DNA of 64,000 bases from Flavimobilis massiliensis (GTDB taxonomy: Bacteria; Actinomycetota; Actinomycetes; Actinomycetales; Cellulomonadaceae): assembly GCF_900240335.1 (NCBI RefSeq), contig NZ_LT964979.1:2046001-2110000 (forward strand). The letters are read 5' to 3'. The notes under the pieces are model-generated. The model was not told where the DNA came from, did not search any database, and worked only from the letters and a program-made list of their open reading frames with translations. The number at the start of each line of letters is the position of its first letter. The first letter of the stretch is position 1. The translations under genes were made by a program, and so were the position numbers. Of this stretch, positions 25,846 through 35,703 are shown piece after piece.

Positions 25846-27221
25846 CCCCCGTGCCCATCGCGTTGCGCTACGCCCTTCGTTCTGACGTCGGGCTCGTGCG
25901 ATCGAACAACCAGGACTCCGGCTTTGCGGGTCCGAACCTTCTCGTCGTCGCGGACGGCATGGGTGGGCATGCGGGGGGTGATGTGGCGTCGTCGATCGCG
26001 GTCGCGACGTTCGCTCCGCTCAACGACGACTCGTTCGGCGCGGATGACGCGGTCACCGAGCTCGAGCGGGCAGTCGACGAGGCGCAGCAGGCGCTCGTCG
26101 CCCGCTCGACGGCGGAGCCTGAGCTCTCGGGCATGGGGACGACGGTGACGGCGCTCCTGCGTGCGGGGTCGATGCTCGCGATGGCGCACATGGGCGACTC
26201 GCGGGCGTACCTGCTGCGCGACGGTGAGCTCACGCAGGTGACGACGGACCACACGTTCGTCCAGCACCTCGTCGACACGGGCAAGATCACGCCCGAGGAG
26301 GCGGAGGTCCACCCGCAGCGGTCGGTCGTCATGCGGGTGCTGTGCGACTTCGGTCTGGGCCTGCGGCCGGATCTGTCGATGCGTGAGGGGCGGCCGGGCG
26401 ACCGGTGGCTCCTGTGCTCGGATGGTCTGTCTGGGTATGTCTCGCACGAGACGATGCAGTCGACGCTCGTCGAGATCGACGATCCTGACCTGTGCACGGA
26501 GCGGCTCGTCCAGCTGGCGCTGCGCGCCGGTGGGCCGGACAACATCACGTGCATCGTCGCGGACGTCATCGACCGTGATGCTCCGCCTGCGGGTGTCGAG
26601 CCGACGTCGACGATCGAGGTCGCCGGGGCTGCGGCGGTCGAGCGTGACGTGCCGTCTGCAGCGGCGGAGAGCCCTGCCGCGAAGGCTGCCGCGCTCGTCG
26701 CGTCGACGGCGACGGCGACGCCAGAGGCTGAGGAGACTGCGGACGACGTGCCCGTCGACGACGTCGAGGCGAACGCTTCCGCCCTGCCCCGCCGGCGGCG
26801 GCGCACGGTCGCGCGCGTCCTGTGGACGCTCGTGACGCTCGTCGTGCTCGGCGGCGCTGGCTGGGGCGCGTACGCGTGGACGCAGACGCAGTACTACCTG
26901 GGGGTCGACGACGGTCGTGTCGCGATCTTCCGCGGGATCCCGCAGGACCTCGGTCCGTTGTCGCTCTCGCACGTCGTCATGACGACGGAGACGCGCGTCG
27001 ACGACCTCGACCCGTTCAAGGCGGACCGGCTGCGCGCGACGATCCATCAGCCGTCGTTCGTCGCCGCGCACACGCACGCCCTGTCGCTCGCGGTCGAGGC
27101 GGTGACGCCGACGACTCCCCCGGCGACGCCGACGGGGACGCCGACGATCGACCCGACGATCGACCCGACGGCGCCGGCCGACGACGCATCGACGCCGTCC
27201 GACGGTGGTTCGACGTCATGA
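25842..27221 (+). CDS. pstP: PP2C-family Ser/Thr phosphatase PstP
   Basis: 459 residues from a GTG overlapping the fhaB stop (GTGA); a second GTG nine bases on is possible. The PP2C domain (1-240) has all metal-binding motifs: ADGMGGHAGGDVAS, SGMGTTVTALL, GDSRAYLL, SDGLSGYV and GGPDNITCIV. A membrane helix follows around 320-345, then an extracellular tail ending in Thr/Pro-rich sequence. It is the single phosphatase that counters PknA and PknB. Confidence 0.95.
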   Translation: MTPVPIALRYALRSDVGLVRSNNQDSGFAGPNLLVVADGMGGHAGGDVASSIAVATFAPLNDDSFGADDAVTELERAVDEAQQALVARSTAEPELSGMGTTVTALLRAGSMLAMAHMGDSRAYLLRDGELTQVTTDHTFVQHLVDTGKITPEEAEVHPQRSVVMRVLCDFGLGLRPDLSMREGRPGDRWLLCSDGLSGYVSHETMQSTLVEIDDPDLCTERLVQLALRAGGPDNITCIVADVIDRDAPPAGVEPTSTIEVAGAAAVERDVPSAAAESPAAKAAALVASTATATPEAEETADDVPVDDVEANASALPRRRRRTVARVLWTLVTLVVLGGAGWGAYAWTQTQYYLGVDDGRVAIFRGIPQDLGPLSLSHVVMTTETRVDDLDPFKADRLRATIHQPSFVAAHTHALSLAVEAVTPTTPPATPTGTPTIDPTIDPTAPADDASTPSDGGSTS

Positions 27222-27243
27222 CGCGGATCTTCAGGGCGGCGTG

Positions 27244-28722
27244 ATGGCCACTGTCGAGCCCGGCACCACGAGGACGGGCCGCGCGCGGGAGCTGGGGCTC
27301 CTCGTCGGCGCGGTCGTCCTCGGCATGGGCGCGTTCGCCCAGGTCGAGCTCGCGATGAACGACACCCTGCCCGCGGACTTCTATCTCAGCACGGCTGGTC
27401 TCGTCGTCCTCGCGACGGCGCTGCACCTCCTCGTGCGCCGCGTCGCGCCGTTCGCGGACCAGGTGATCCTTCCTGTCGCGGTGGCGCTCAACGGCATCGG
27501 GCTCGCGATGATCCACCGTCTCGACCTTGCCGAGCAGGCGAGCGGCCGCACGTCGGAGCTCGCCGGCAAGCAGCTGGGCATCACGGCGGTGGGGGTCGTC
27601 GCGGCGGCGGTCGTGCTCGTCGTCCTGCGCGACCATCGGGTGCTCCGCAAGCGTGCGTATCTGGCGATGGTTCTCGCGATCGGACTCATCGTGCTGCCGT
27701 TCGTGCCGGGGCTCGGCGTCGCGAACTATGGCGCGCGCATCTGGATCTCGGTCGCCGGTTTCTCGTTGCAGCCGGCGGAACTCGCGAAGATCGCGCTCGC
27801 GATCTTCTTCGCGGGGTACCTCGTGACGAACCGTGACACGCTCGCGCTGGCCGGTCCGCGGGTCCTGGGCGTCCAACTGCCTCGTGCACGTGACCTCGGC
27901 CCGCTCATCGTCGTGTGGGCGGTGTGTCTGGCGATCCTCGTGCTGCAGCGGGACCTCGGCACGTCGCTGCTCATCTTCGGGCTGTTCGTCGCGATGCTCT
28001 ACGTCGCGACGGAACGCATCTCGTGGATCGCGATCGGCATGGTGCTCTTCGCGGGCGGGGCGGTTCTCGCAGCGAAGACGTTCGGGCACGTCGCGGCGCG
28101 TTTCGACGTGTGGCTCAACCCGATGGACCCGGCGATCTACGATCGTGCGCCCGGAGGCTCGCACCAGCTGGTCCAGGGCCTCTTCGGTCTCGCGTCGGGC
28201 GGCCTGCTGGGCACGGGCTGGGGCCAGGGGCACCCGGACCTCGTGACGTTCGCGGAGTCGGACTTCATCATCGCGGCGCTCGGTGAGGAGCTTGGTCTCA
28301 CGGGGCTGCTCGGGGTCCTCATGCTCTACGTGATCCTCGTCCAGCGGGGTTTCCGTACGGCGATCGGCGTACGTGACGGCTTCGGCAAGCTTCTCGCCTC
28401 GGGTCTCGCGTTCGTCATCGCGTGGCAGGTGTTCGTCGTCGTCGGCGGCATCACGCGCGTCATCCCGCTCACGGGTCTGACGACGCCGTTCCTCGCGTAC
28501 GGCGGCTCGTCGCTGCTCGCGAACTGGATCATCGTGGCGATCCTCCTGAGGATCTCGGACGCCGCGCGGCGCCCTGCGCCGCTGCCGGTGCGCGGCGGCT
28601 CGGCTCCCGTCATCCATGAGGCGTCGGCGACGCCCGAGGAGGACGCGGACGACGAGCCCGACGACGCGGTCCCCTACCCGGGTCCTGAGCCCGACACGCA
28701 GGCGACAGAGGTGATCCGGTGA
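27244..28722 (+). CDS. rodA: RodA/FtsW SEDS peptidoglycan glycosyltransferase
   Basis: 492 residues with about ten to twelve membrane segments and the SEDS signatures NYGARIWISVAGFSLQPAE and GGSSLLANW near the end. SEDS proteins polymerise lipid II into glycan strands with a class B PBP partner, here the next gene. ATG at 27244 lies 22 bp after pstP; the ribosome site is weak (AGGGCGG) and GTG 27241 is an alternative. The cytoplasmic C-terminus is acidic. Elongation role (RodA) is inferred from mycobacterial synteny. Confidence 0.93.
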   Translation: MATVEPGTTRTGRARELGLLVGAVVLGMGAFAQVELAMNDTLPADFYLSTAGLVVLATALHLLVRRVAPFADQVILPVAVALNGIGLAMIHRLDLAEQASGRTSELAGKQLGITAVGVVAAAVVLVVLRDHRVLRKRAYLAMVLAIGLIVLPFVPGLGVANYGARIWISVAGFSLQPAELAKIALAIFFAGYLVTNRDTLALAGPRVLGVQLPRARDLGPLIVVWAVCLAILVLQRDLGTSLLIFGLFVAMLYVATERISWIAIGMVLFAGGAVLAAKTFGHVAARFDVWLNPMDPAIYDRAPGGSHQLVQGLFGLASGGLLGTGWGQGHPDLVTFAESDFIIAALGEELGLTGLLGVLMLYVILVQRGFRTAIGVRDGFGKLLASGLAFVIAWQVFVVVGGITRVIPLTGLTTPFLAYGGSSLLANWIIVAILLRISDAARRPAPLPVRGGSAPVIHEASATPEEDADDEPDDAVPYPGPEPDTQATEVIR

Positions 28723-30167
28723 ACGACGCGATCCGCCGTGTGTCGACCGTCGCGATCGTCCTCCTTCTCGCGCTCATGGTCGCGGCGACGAACATCCAGG
28801 TGAGGGAGGCGCCCTCGCTCAACGCGGACGGACGGAACGTCCGATCGATCTACCGTGAGTTCGGGGTGTCGCGCGGGCCGATCATCGTCGACGGCAAGTC
28901 GGTCGTCTCGTCCGTGCCGTCGGACGACGCGTTCGGGTACCAGCGCACGTACACCGACGGACCACTGTTCTCCCACGTCACAGGCTATTTCTCGATCGTC
29001 TTCGGACGTGACGGGATCGAGCGCGCGGAGAACGAGGTCCTCAACGGCACGGCCGACTCGTTCTTCCTGCGGCGCATGCAGGACCTCGTCACGGGACATC
29101 AGCAGCGGGGCGGCTCGGTCGAGCTCACGCTGTCGCGCGAACTCCAGGAGGTGGCGACGGAGGCTCTCGGCGACCAGCGGGGCGCAGTCGTCGCGCTCGA
29201 CGTGAGGACCGGTGCGGTGCTCGCGATGGTGTCGACGCCGACGTACGACCCGGCGCGCCTCGCGAAGCACAGCTCGTCGAAGGTCAACGACGCCTACCAG
29301 GAGCTTCTCGCGGACGACTCGCACCCGCTGCGCAACCGTGCGACGTCGTCCGTCTACCCGCCCGGGTCGACGTTCAAGGTGCTCACGGCGGCGGCAGCGC
29401 TCGAGTCGGGCGCCTACCAGGCGGACACGGTCATTCCGGCACCGGACACGCTCACCCTGCCGCAGTCGACGTCCGTCCTCCAGAACTTCGGTGGTTCGCG
29501 CTGCTCGCCGACGGGCGAGCAGACGCTCGCGGACGCGCTGCGCATCTCGTGCAACACGGCTTTCGCGATGCTCGGTGGCGAGGTCGGCCAGGAGCAGCTG
29601 CGGAAGACCGCCGAGGCGTTCGGCTTCAACGAGCGCTCGTCCGTGCCGATCCCGGTCGCGGCGTCGCGGATCCCGGCGGACCTCACGGCTCCTGAGCTCG
29701 CACTCAGCTCGATCGGCCAGATGGACATCGCGGCGACGCCGTTGCAGATGGCGTCAGTTGCGCAGGCGATCGCGAACGGCGGCGACCGGCTCGAGCCGTA
29801 CCTCGTCGAGCGGGTGCGCGACGCGAACCTCGACGTCGTCTCGGAGGCGGATCCGTCGAGCGCGGGGCGCGCGGTGTCGGGCACGACCGCGCGTGCGCTC
29901 ACGGAGATGATGGTCGGTGTCGTCGAGTCGGGCTCGGGCACGGCGGCCCGGATCCCGGGCGTCAGGGTCGCGGGCAAGACGGGCACAGCACAGACGACGA
30001 AGGATGCTGCGCCGCACGCGTGGTTCATGGGCTTCGCCCCGGCCGACTCGCCCCAGATCGCGGTCGCCGTCCTCGTCGAGAACGGTGGCTCGATGGGCTC
30101 GGAGGCGACGGGCGGCGCGGTCGCCGCACCGATCGCGCGCAAGGTGCTTGAGGCGGGTCTGCGGTGA
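28719..30167 (+). CDS. pbpA: Penicillin-binding protein A, class B transpeptidase
   Basis: 482 residues. N-terminal membrane anchor (8-25), dimerisation domain, and transpeptidase domain with STFK (nucleophile Ser217), SCN (277-279) and KTGTAQ (about residue 411). Cross-links peptidoglycan stem peptides with RodA. GTG start overlaps the rodA stop, and its own stop overlaps pknA, so the cluster is translationally chained. Confidence 0.95.
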   Translation: MNDAIRRVSTVAIVLLLALMVAATNIQVREAPSLNADGRNVRSIYREFGVSRGPIIVDGKSVVSSVPSDDAFGYQRTYTDGPLFSHVTGYFSIVFGRDGIERAENEVLNGTADSFFLRRMQDLVTGHQQRGGSVELTLSRELQEVATEALGDQRGAVVALDVRTGAVLAMVSTPTYDPARLAKHSSSKVNDAYQELLADDSHPLRNRATSSVYPPGSTFKVLTAAAALESGAYQADTVIPAPDTLTLPQSTSVLQNFGGSRCSPTGEQTLADALRISCNTAFAMLGGEVGQEQLRKTAEAFGFNERSSVPIPVAASRIPADLTAPELALSSIGQMDIAATPLQMASVAQAIANGGDRLEPYLVERVRDANLDVVSEADPSSAGRAVSGTTARALTEMMVGVVESGSGTAARIPGVRVAGKTGTAQTTKDAAPHAWFMGFAPADSPQIAVAVLVENGGSMGSEATGGAVAAPIARKVLEAGLR

Positions 30168-31963
30168 GGCCCACGGCGGGGCTCGTCCTCGGGAACAGGT
30201 ACCGGCTCGTCCGGCAGATCGCCGTCGGCGGCATGGGTGAGGTGTGGGTCGCACACGACCAGTCGCTCGCGCGTGACGTCGCTGCCAAGGTCCTCAAGGA
30301 GGAGTACGCGGGCAACGAGGACTTCCTCGAGCGTCTGCGCACGGAGGCGCGCAACGCGGCGGGCCTCAGCCACGAGAACATCGCGCAGCTCTTCGACTAC
30401 GGCGAGCAGGACGGCTCGGGCTTCCTCATCCTCGAGCTCGTCGTCGGCGAGCCGATGAGCGACCTGCTCGAGCGGGAGCCGGTGCTGCCGCTACGACGGC
30501 TGCTGCCGATCCTCTCGCAGGCGGCCCGTGGCCTTCATGCGGCCCACGTCGGTGGGGTGGTCCATCGTGACGTCAAGCCCGGCAACATCCTGCTCGAGCA
30601 CGGTGTCACGGTGAAGATCACGGACTTCGGCGTGTCGCTCGGGGCGAACCAGGTGCCGATGACGGCCGCCGGCATGGTCATGGGCACGGCGCAGTACCTG
30701 TCCCCGGAGCAGGCGATCGGGCGTGCTGCGACGGGGGCGTCCGACATCTATGCGCTCGGCATCGTCGCGTACGAGTCGCTCGTCGGGCACCGGCCGTTCA
30801 CGGGGGCGACGGCCGTCGACATCGCGGTCGCGCACGTCAACGAGGCGGTCCCGCCGCTTCCGTCGACGGTGCACAAGGGTCTCGCGACGCTCGTCATGCA
30901 GATGCTCGAGAAGGATCCTGAGAAGCGCCCCCGTTCGGCGGCGGCACTCGCGCTGCGCCTCGACGAGCTCGCGCGTGTCTCCGAGCTCGACCCGTTGGGT
31001 CACCTCACGGACCGGGTTGCCCGTCATGGGGTGTCGGGCGGGAGCGTCGCGTCGACGGTGTCGCCGTCGTCAGCGTCGGCCGGTGTCCCCGCCTCGACGG
31101 CGGCAGCGGCTGATCCGGCACCGGCAGCGGTTCCGGCGCCGGGTGGCAGGATGCCGCCCTCGTTCGCGCCGCGCACGCGCCGCGAGCTGCGCGCCCGGCC
31201 GTCGGACCCCGCCCCCGTGGCCGCTGAGCCTGCGGGTCCTGCGCCTGCGGCGTCGGCCGCGGTTCCCGTCGTCGTCCCCGCTGCGGCGGCGACGCGTGCG
31301 GTGTTTCACCGACGGCCCGGCCCACCGGCACCACGCACCGCTGTCGAGCTGCCGTCGGACGTCGAGTCGGGTCCTGTGCGGACGACACGCGGCGCCACCG
31401 TCACGCCGGGCGACGGTGCGGCGGCGCACGGCGCCGGTGCTGCTGCGGTCCCGCCGGTTCCGCCGGCGCCCCGTCCACCGCGGACGACGCCTCCGCCGCC
31501 GCCCGCGGACGTGGCGACGCCCCCGGCCCGGGGCACGCACGACGGGCCGGCGGCGCGCGCGACGCGGCAGTCCGTCGGCTGGGAACCCGGTGGGACGTCG
31601 ATCCCCGCCCCCCCTGGCGCACCGCCCGGGTGGTCGCCGTCCACTGCGACGTCACCCGCCTCGCGTCGGGCGACGTCACCGCCGCCGGTCCCTGCGCCGC
31701 CCTCAGTGCCGCGCGGGACGACGGGCCTGCGCCTCGGCGACCTCTCCTGGCCGCTCGTGGGGCTGCTCGTCCTCGTCGCAATCATCGTGGTGGCGGCGCT
31801 CCTCGGGAAACCTGGATCGGCGTCTGCAGCGCTCCTCGTACCGTTCGTGCGCCCGCCCCGCGGCCTCGGCGCACCGAGCCTCCGAACTGATGACAAGATT
31901 GCCGTGGTCGCGCGAGCGGCCCGGGACCGTAGGGCGGTCCCCCCGACGACGAAGGACGATTAG
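30164..31963 (+). CDS. pknA: Ser/Thr protein kinase PknA
   Basis: 599 residues. Kinase domain 10-275 with glycine loop GGMGEV, Lys42, HRDVKPGN (Asp136), DFG (154-156) and the TAQYLSPEQ segment. A long Ala/Pro-rich, low-complexity linker (about 290-525) leads to a membrane helix (about 530-550) and a short extracytoplasmic tail with no PASTA or other sensor domain. Controls cell division and wall growth with PknB. GTG start overlaps the pbpA stop. Confidence 0.95.
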   Translation: MRPTAGLVLGNRYRLVRQIAVGGMGEVWVAHDQSLARDVAAKVLKEEYAGNEDFLERLRTEARNAAGLSHENIAQLFDYGEQDGSGFLILELVVGEPMSDLLEREPVLPLRRLLPILSQAARGLHAAHVGGVVHRDVKPGNILLEHGVTVKITDFGVSLGANQVPMTAAGMVMGTAQYLSPEQAIGRAATGASDIYALGIVAYESLVGHRPFTGATAVDIAVAHVNEAVPPLPSTVHKGLATLVMQMLEKDPEKRPRSAAALALRLDELARVSELDPLGHLTDRVARHGVSGGSVASTVSPSSASAGVPASTAAAADPAPAAVPAPGGRMPPSFAPRTRRELRARPSDPAPVAAEPAGPAPAASAAVPVVVPAAAATRAVFHRRPGPPAPRTAVELPSDVESGPVRTTRGATVTPGDGAAAHGAGAAAVPPVPPAPRPPRTTPPPPPADVATPPARGTHDGPAARATRQSVGWEPGGTSIPAPPGAPPGWSPSTATSPASRRATSPPPVPAPPSVPRGTTGLRLGDLSWPLVGLLVLVAIIVVAALLGKPGSASAALLVPFVRPPRGLGAPSLRTDDKIAVVARAARDRRAVPPTTKDD

Positions 31964-34074
31964 TGGATCACGAAGCACCCCGCATCCTTGCCGGACGCTA
32001 CGAGGTCGGCGAGCTCATCGGCCGTGGCGGTATGGCCGAGGTCCACATCGGCCACGACGCTCGCCTGGGCCGGACCGTCGCGATCAAGATCCTCCGCTCG
32101 GACCTTGCGCGCGACCCGTCTTTCCAGGCGCGTTTCCGCCGTGAGGCACAGTCGGCCGCGGCGCTCAACCACCCGGCGATCGTCGCGGTGTATGACACGG
32201 GCGAGGAGACGTACACGGAGGCCTCCGGCACCGTCCAGCACGTCCCGTTCATCGTCATGGAGTACGTCGAGGGCCACACGGTTCGTGACATCCTCCGCAC
32301 GGGGCACGCCGTGCCGATCGACGAGGCCGTGGAGATCGCGTCGGGCGTCCTCTCCGCGCTCGAGTACAGCCACCAGGCGGGCATCGTCCACCGCGACATC
32401 AAGCCGGCGAACGTCATGCTCACGCCGACGGGTGCCGTCAAGGTCATGGATTTCGGCATCGCGCGAGCGGTCGCGGACTCGGCGGCGACGATGACGCAGA
32501 CGCAGGCTGTCATCGGCACTGCGCAGTACCTCTCCCCCGAGCAGGCGCGCGGCGAGTCGGTCGACGCACGTTCCGACCTCTACTCGGCCGGATGCCTGCT
32601 CTTCGAGCTCCTCACGGGACGCCCGCCGTTCCAGGGCGACTCCCCCGTCGCAGTCGCTTACCAGCACGTGCAGGAGGCTCCGCCGCGTCCGTCGAGCCTC
32701 GCGAGCGACATCCCGGAGACCCTCGACCGCGTCGTGCTGAAGTCCCTCGCGAAGTCGCGCGTCGACCGGTACGGCTCGGCCGCAGAGTTCCGCGCGGACC
32801 TCGAGTCCGCGATCCGCGGCGGTCATGTCGAGGCGGCGGGGATCGCGACGGTCGCCGCGGCGGCCGCGGCAGCGGCCGTGCCCGCGGTCGACGAGTCGGC
32901 GACGCAGGTATTCGGTGCGGCGACGACGCAGGCGTTCCCGCAGCCCGTCCAGCCGGCTGCGCAGGGCGGCGGCTGGGCACCCACCGGTGCGGGCGCGTCC
33001 GGGTTCCCGCCGGTGGTGACGTCCCCGGCGACCGCGACACAGGCGGTGACCGAGGCCGAGCCGGACACGAAGCGTCGTCGCACGCTCGTGTGGTCGCTCA
33101 TCGCAGTCGCGGTCGCGGCGGTCGTCGCGCTCGTCCTCATCCTCGTGCTCAACAACAACAAGACTCCCGAGGTCAAGAACGTCACGGTGCCGACCGTCGT
33201 CGGCAAGACGCGGGCCGAGGTCAAGGAGGAGTTCGACGCGCTCAAACTCGTGCTCGTCCAAGAGCTCGAGGAGTCGACCGCGGAGCGCGACACGGCCGTG
33301 CGCTCCAACCCGCCCGAGGGACAGTCGGTTCCCGAAAACACGTCGGTGACGGTGTGGTTCTCCCAGGGCCCATCCGCGACGAAGATCCCTGACGTCGCGG
33401 GTCTCGACCAGGCGCGCGCCTCGCAGGTGCTCACGGAGGCCGGTCTCGTCATCGAGACGACACGCACGGAGCCGAGCGGCACGGTCGAGCTCGACCGCGT
33501 GACGCGCACGGAGCCCGAGGTGAACAAGGACGTCAAGAAGGGCGACAAGGTCGTGCTCTTCATCTCGAACGGCAACACGGACGTCCCTGACTTCGAGAAG
33601 ATGGAACGCAAGAAGGTCGAGGAGTTCTTCGCGGCGAACCCGCGCGTGAGTGCGTCGTACGACTTCGAGGAGTCGGCGGACGCGAAGCCGGGCACGGTCC
33701 TGCGTCAGGCGCCGACGGCCGGTCAGGTCAAGCACAGCACGGTCATCCAGATCATCATCGCGCGTGAGCCCGAGCCGGAGACGGTCGTCGTGCCGGCGAA
33801 CCTCGTGGGCCTCACGCAGGCGCAGGCCGAGGAGGCGCTGCGTGCGCGGAACCTCGTGCCGAAGGTCATCACGGAGCAGTCGTTCGACCAGGTGGCCGGC
33901 ATCGTCTTCGACGTGCCGACGGGTGGTACGGCGGCTCAGGAGGGCGACGAGGTCGTCATCTACGTGTCGACCGGGCCGGGCCCGCAGGCGCCGACGGTTG
34001 ACCCGACGACGGATCCGACGTCCGACCCGGGTGACGGTAACGGTGACGGTGACGGCCAGGGTGACGACGGCTGA
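31963..34074 (+). CDS. pknB: Ser/Thr protein kinase PknB with PASTA repeats
   Basis: 703 residues. Kinase domain 12-275 (Lys42, HRDIKPAN with Asp145, DFG 163-165, activation-loop TMTQTQAVIGTAQYLSPEQ), a variable linker, a membrane helix (about 373-395), then four extracellular PASTA repeats (about 400-675) and an acidic/Thr tail. PASTA repeats bind muropeptides or lipid II, so the kinase couples wall state to growth. Start GTG shares one base with the pknA stop. Confidence 0.96.
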   Translation: MDHEAPRILAGRYEVGELIGRGGMAEVHIGHDARLGRTVAIKILRSDLARDPSFQARFRREAQSAAALNHPAIVAVYDTGEETYTEASGTVQHVPFIVMEYVEGHTVRDILRTGHAVPIDEAVEIASGVLSALEYSHQAGIVHRDIKPANVMLTPTGAVKVMDFGIARAVADSAATMTQTQAVIGTAQYLSPEQARGESVDARSDLYSAGCLLFELLTGRPPFQGDSPVAVAYQHVQEAPPRPSSLASDIPETLDRVVLKSLAKSRVDRYGSAAEFRADLESAIRGGHVEAAGIATVAAAAAAAAVPAVDESATQVFGAATTQAFPQPVQPAAQGGGWAPTGAGASGFPPVVTSPATATQAVTEAEPDTKRRRTLVWSLIAVAVAAVVALVLILVLNNNKTPEVKNVTVPTVVGKTRAEVKEEFDALKLVLVQELEESTAERDTAVRSNPPEGQSVPENTSVTVWFSQGPSATKIPDVAGLDQARASQVLTEAGLVIETTRTEPSGTVELDRVTRTEPEVNKDVKKGDKVVLFISNGNTDVPDFEKMERKKVEEFFAANPRVSASYDFEESADAKPGTVLRQAPTAGQVKHSTVIQIIIAREPEPETVVVPANLVGLTQAQAEEALRARNLVPKVITEQSFDQVAGIVFDVPTGGTAAQEGDEVVIYVSTGPGPQAPTVDPTTDPTSDPGDGNGDGDGQGDDG

Positions 34075-34087
34075 TCTCCGTCCGTTG

Positions 34088-34128
34088 ACGCCACGAGCCC
34101 CCGACCGCTGGTCGGGGGCTCGTGGCGT
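34088..34128 (+). terminator. Terminator of the kinase operon
   Basis: 19-bp perfect stem (34088-34106 with 34110-34128), 3-nt loop, 13 bp after the pknB stop and just before the convergent trpG stop, so it can serve both strands. Confidence 0.88.
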
Positions 34129-34145
34129 TCCTGGACGCGTGGGGC

Positions 34146-34769
34146 TCAGCGCCGCACGAGCGGCGCGAGTCCGGCGGACCGCTCGACCGCGTCCGTGAGG
34201 CCGGTGAGCGCGAGCCAGTTCGCGAAGAGCCTGTGACCGCCCTCGCTGAGGACAGACTCCGGATGGAACTGGACGCCGTGGAGCGGCAGCTCGCGGTGCT
34301 GGAGCCCCATGATGATGCCGCCGGACGTGCGTGCGGTGACCTCGAGTTCGTCGGGCACCGTCGCGGGGACGACGGCGAGCGAGTGGTAGCGCGTCGCGGT
34401 GAAGGGGTGGGGAAGACCGTCGAGGACGCCGCGGTCCTCGTGCTCGACGCGGCTCGTGCGGCCGTGCATGAGCTCGGGGGCGTGTGTGACGGTGGCTCCG
34501 AAGGCCTCGCCGAGAGCCTGGTGGCCGAGGCAGACGCCGAGCATCGGCAGTGACCGTGCGGCGCACTCCCGGATGACGTCGAGGCTCGCTCCGGCCTCGG
34601 CGGGGGTCCCGGGCCCGGGCGACACGAGGACACCGTCGTACTCCCAGGTCGCGGGGTCGGGGACGGCGTCGTTGCGGACGACGGTCGTCACGGCCCCGAG
34701 CTGGTCGAGGTAGCCGACGATCGTGTAGACGAACGAGTCGTAGTTGTCGACGACGAGGATGCGCGTCAC
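34146..34769 (-). CDS. trpG: Anthranilate/aminodeoxychorismate synthase glutaminase subunit
   Basis: 207-residue class I glutamine amidotransferase: Cys80 in GVCLGHQ, His169 and Glu171 in FHPES, oxyanion-loop SPGPGTP. It supplies ammonia from glutamine for anthranilate or 4-amino-4-deoxychorismate synthesis. A TrpG/PabA gene convergent with pknB is standard in actinobacteria. No synthase component I is adjacent, so tryptophan versus folate use (or both) cannot be settled here. Confidence 0.93.
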   Translation of the reverse strand: MTRILVVDNYDSFVYTIVGYLDQLGAVTTVVRNDAVPDPATWEYDGVLVSPGPGTPAEAGASLDVIRECAARSLPMLGVCLGHQALGEAFGATVTHAPELMHGRTSRVEHEDRGVLDGLPHPFTATRYHSLAVVPATVPDELEVTARTSGGIIMGLQHRELPLHGVQFHPESVLSEGGHRLFANWLALTGLTDAVERSAGLAPLVRR

Positions 34770-34853
34770 GGCGTCTCCCGGGTGGCGTGGATGGGTCGTG
34801 GTGCCATCATGCCGCGCCGGGGTGCACGGCCGCGCGGTCGTCCACGTCGTCGG

Positions 34854-35591
34854 TCAGGGAAGCGGGTCGACGCCGTCGGGGAGGCGGGTGTGCGCGAGGT
34901 TTGCGACCGTGCGGGCGGGCATCTCAAGGCTGTCCTGCGTGCTGACGTCCCAGCCGAGCCCGACGGCGTCGACCCATTCGCGGTACGTCGCGATCGCGTC
35001 GGACGCGTCGAGAGCCGCGGCGAGTGCGGCAGGGTCCCCGATGGCCTCGACGACGTAGGGCGGGGAGTAGACGCGGCCGTGGAGCGAGAGGACGTTGCCG
35101 ACGCAGCGGAACGCGGTCGTTGTGAGGACGCGCTGGCCCTGGAGCGTCATGGCTTCCGCTCCCCCGGCCCAGAGGGCGTTGATGACGGCTTCGAGGTCCT
35201 GCTGGTGGACGACGAGGGTGTCGGCAGGGATCGTCGAGCCGACGGGCTGGGGCGGTGCGTCGTCGAGTGCGACGCGCAGCCCGGGTCCGGTGACGGGGAC
35301 GGCGCCGGCGGCGACGGCGTCGCGCAGGTAGGCGTCCTCGTCGACGTCGGGGCCGACGGCGGGTGCGGCGCGCGAGATCTGTTCGTCGAGGTCCTCGAGC
35401 GTCTCCTCGACCTCTTCGACGCGGCGTTCCTCGACCTCGATGAGCTGGGCGAGGTTCTCGGGGTGGCGTTCACCCTGGCTCCGGGCGAGCCGGGCGGAGG
35501 ACGTGAAGAGGAGGCCGGCGAGGGCGAGGACGAGCATGACGACGACGGGTGCTCGCTGGACCCGCCGTGCAGGGGTGTCCGCGGTCCTCAT
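34854..35591 (-). CDS. DUF881 family membrane protein
   Basis: 245 residues from the ATG at 35591, which has GGAGG eight bases upstream; an ATG five codons earlier lacks a ribosome site. One membrane helix (about 15-32), an acidic coiled coil (about 45-75, EVEERRVEEVEETLEDLDEQ), then the extracytoplasmic DUF881 domain with TLVVHQQDLEAVINALW and GGAEAM. Family members sit near division genes in actinobacteria and are thought to belong to the wall or septum; the biochemical role is unknown. Divergent from crgA. Confidence 0.85.
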   Translation of the reverse strand: MRTADTPARRVQRAPVVVMLVLALAGLLFTSSARLARSQGERHPENLAQLIEVEERRVEEVEETLEDLDEQISRAAPAVGPDVDEDAYLRDAVAAGAVPVTGPGLRVALDDAPPQPVGSTIPADTLVVHQQDLEAVINALWAGGAEAMTLQGQRVLTTTAFRCVGNVLSLHGRVYSPPYVVEAIGDPAALAAALDASDAIATYREWVDAVGLGWDVSTQDSLEMPARTVANLAHTRLPDGVDPLP

Positions 35592-35703
35592 CCGGCTCGC
35601 CTCCATGTCTGCGCGGGGCGTGGTGCCGCCCGGGCACTAGGCTATGCGTTGTCACGGGACTGTGCGGTCCCGATCCCGCCGTCCCAGACAGGAGCCTCGC
35701 GCC

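Noticed and set aside
27100..27200. Repeats of GACGATCGACCC at the end of pstP
   Set aside because: Explained by Thr/Pro/Asp-rich coding sequence of the extracellular tail.
31960..34566. 868-codon open frame antisense to pknB and trpG region
   Set aside because: Arg/Asp-repeat composition with no domain; antisense shadow of pknB.
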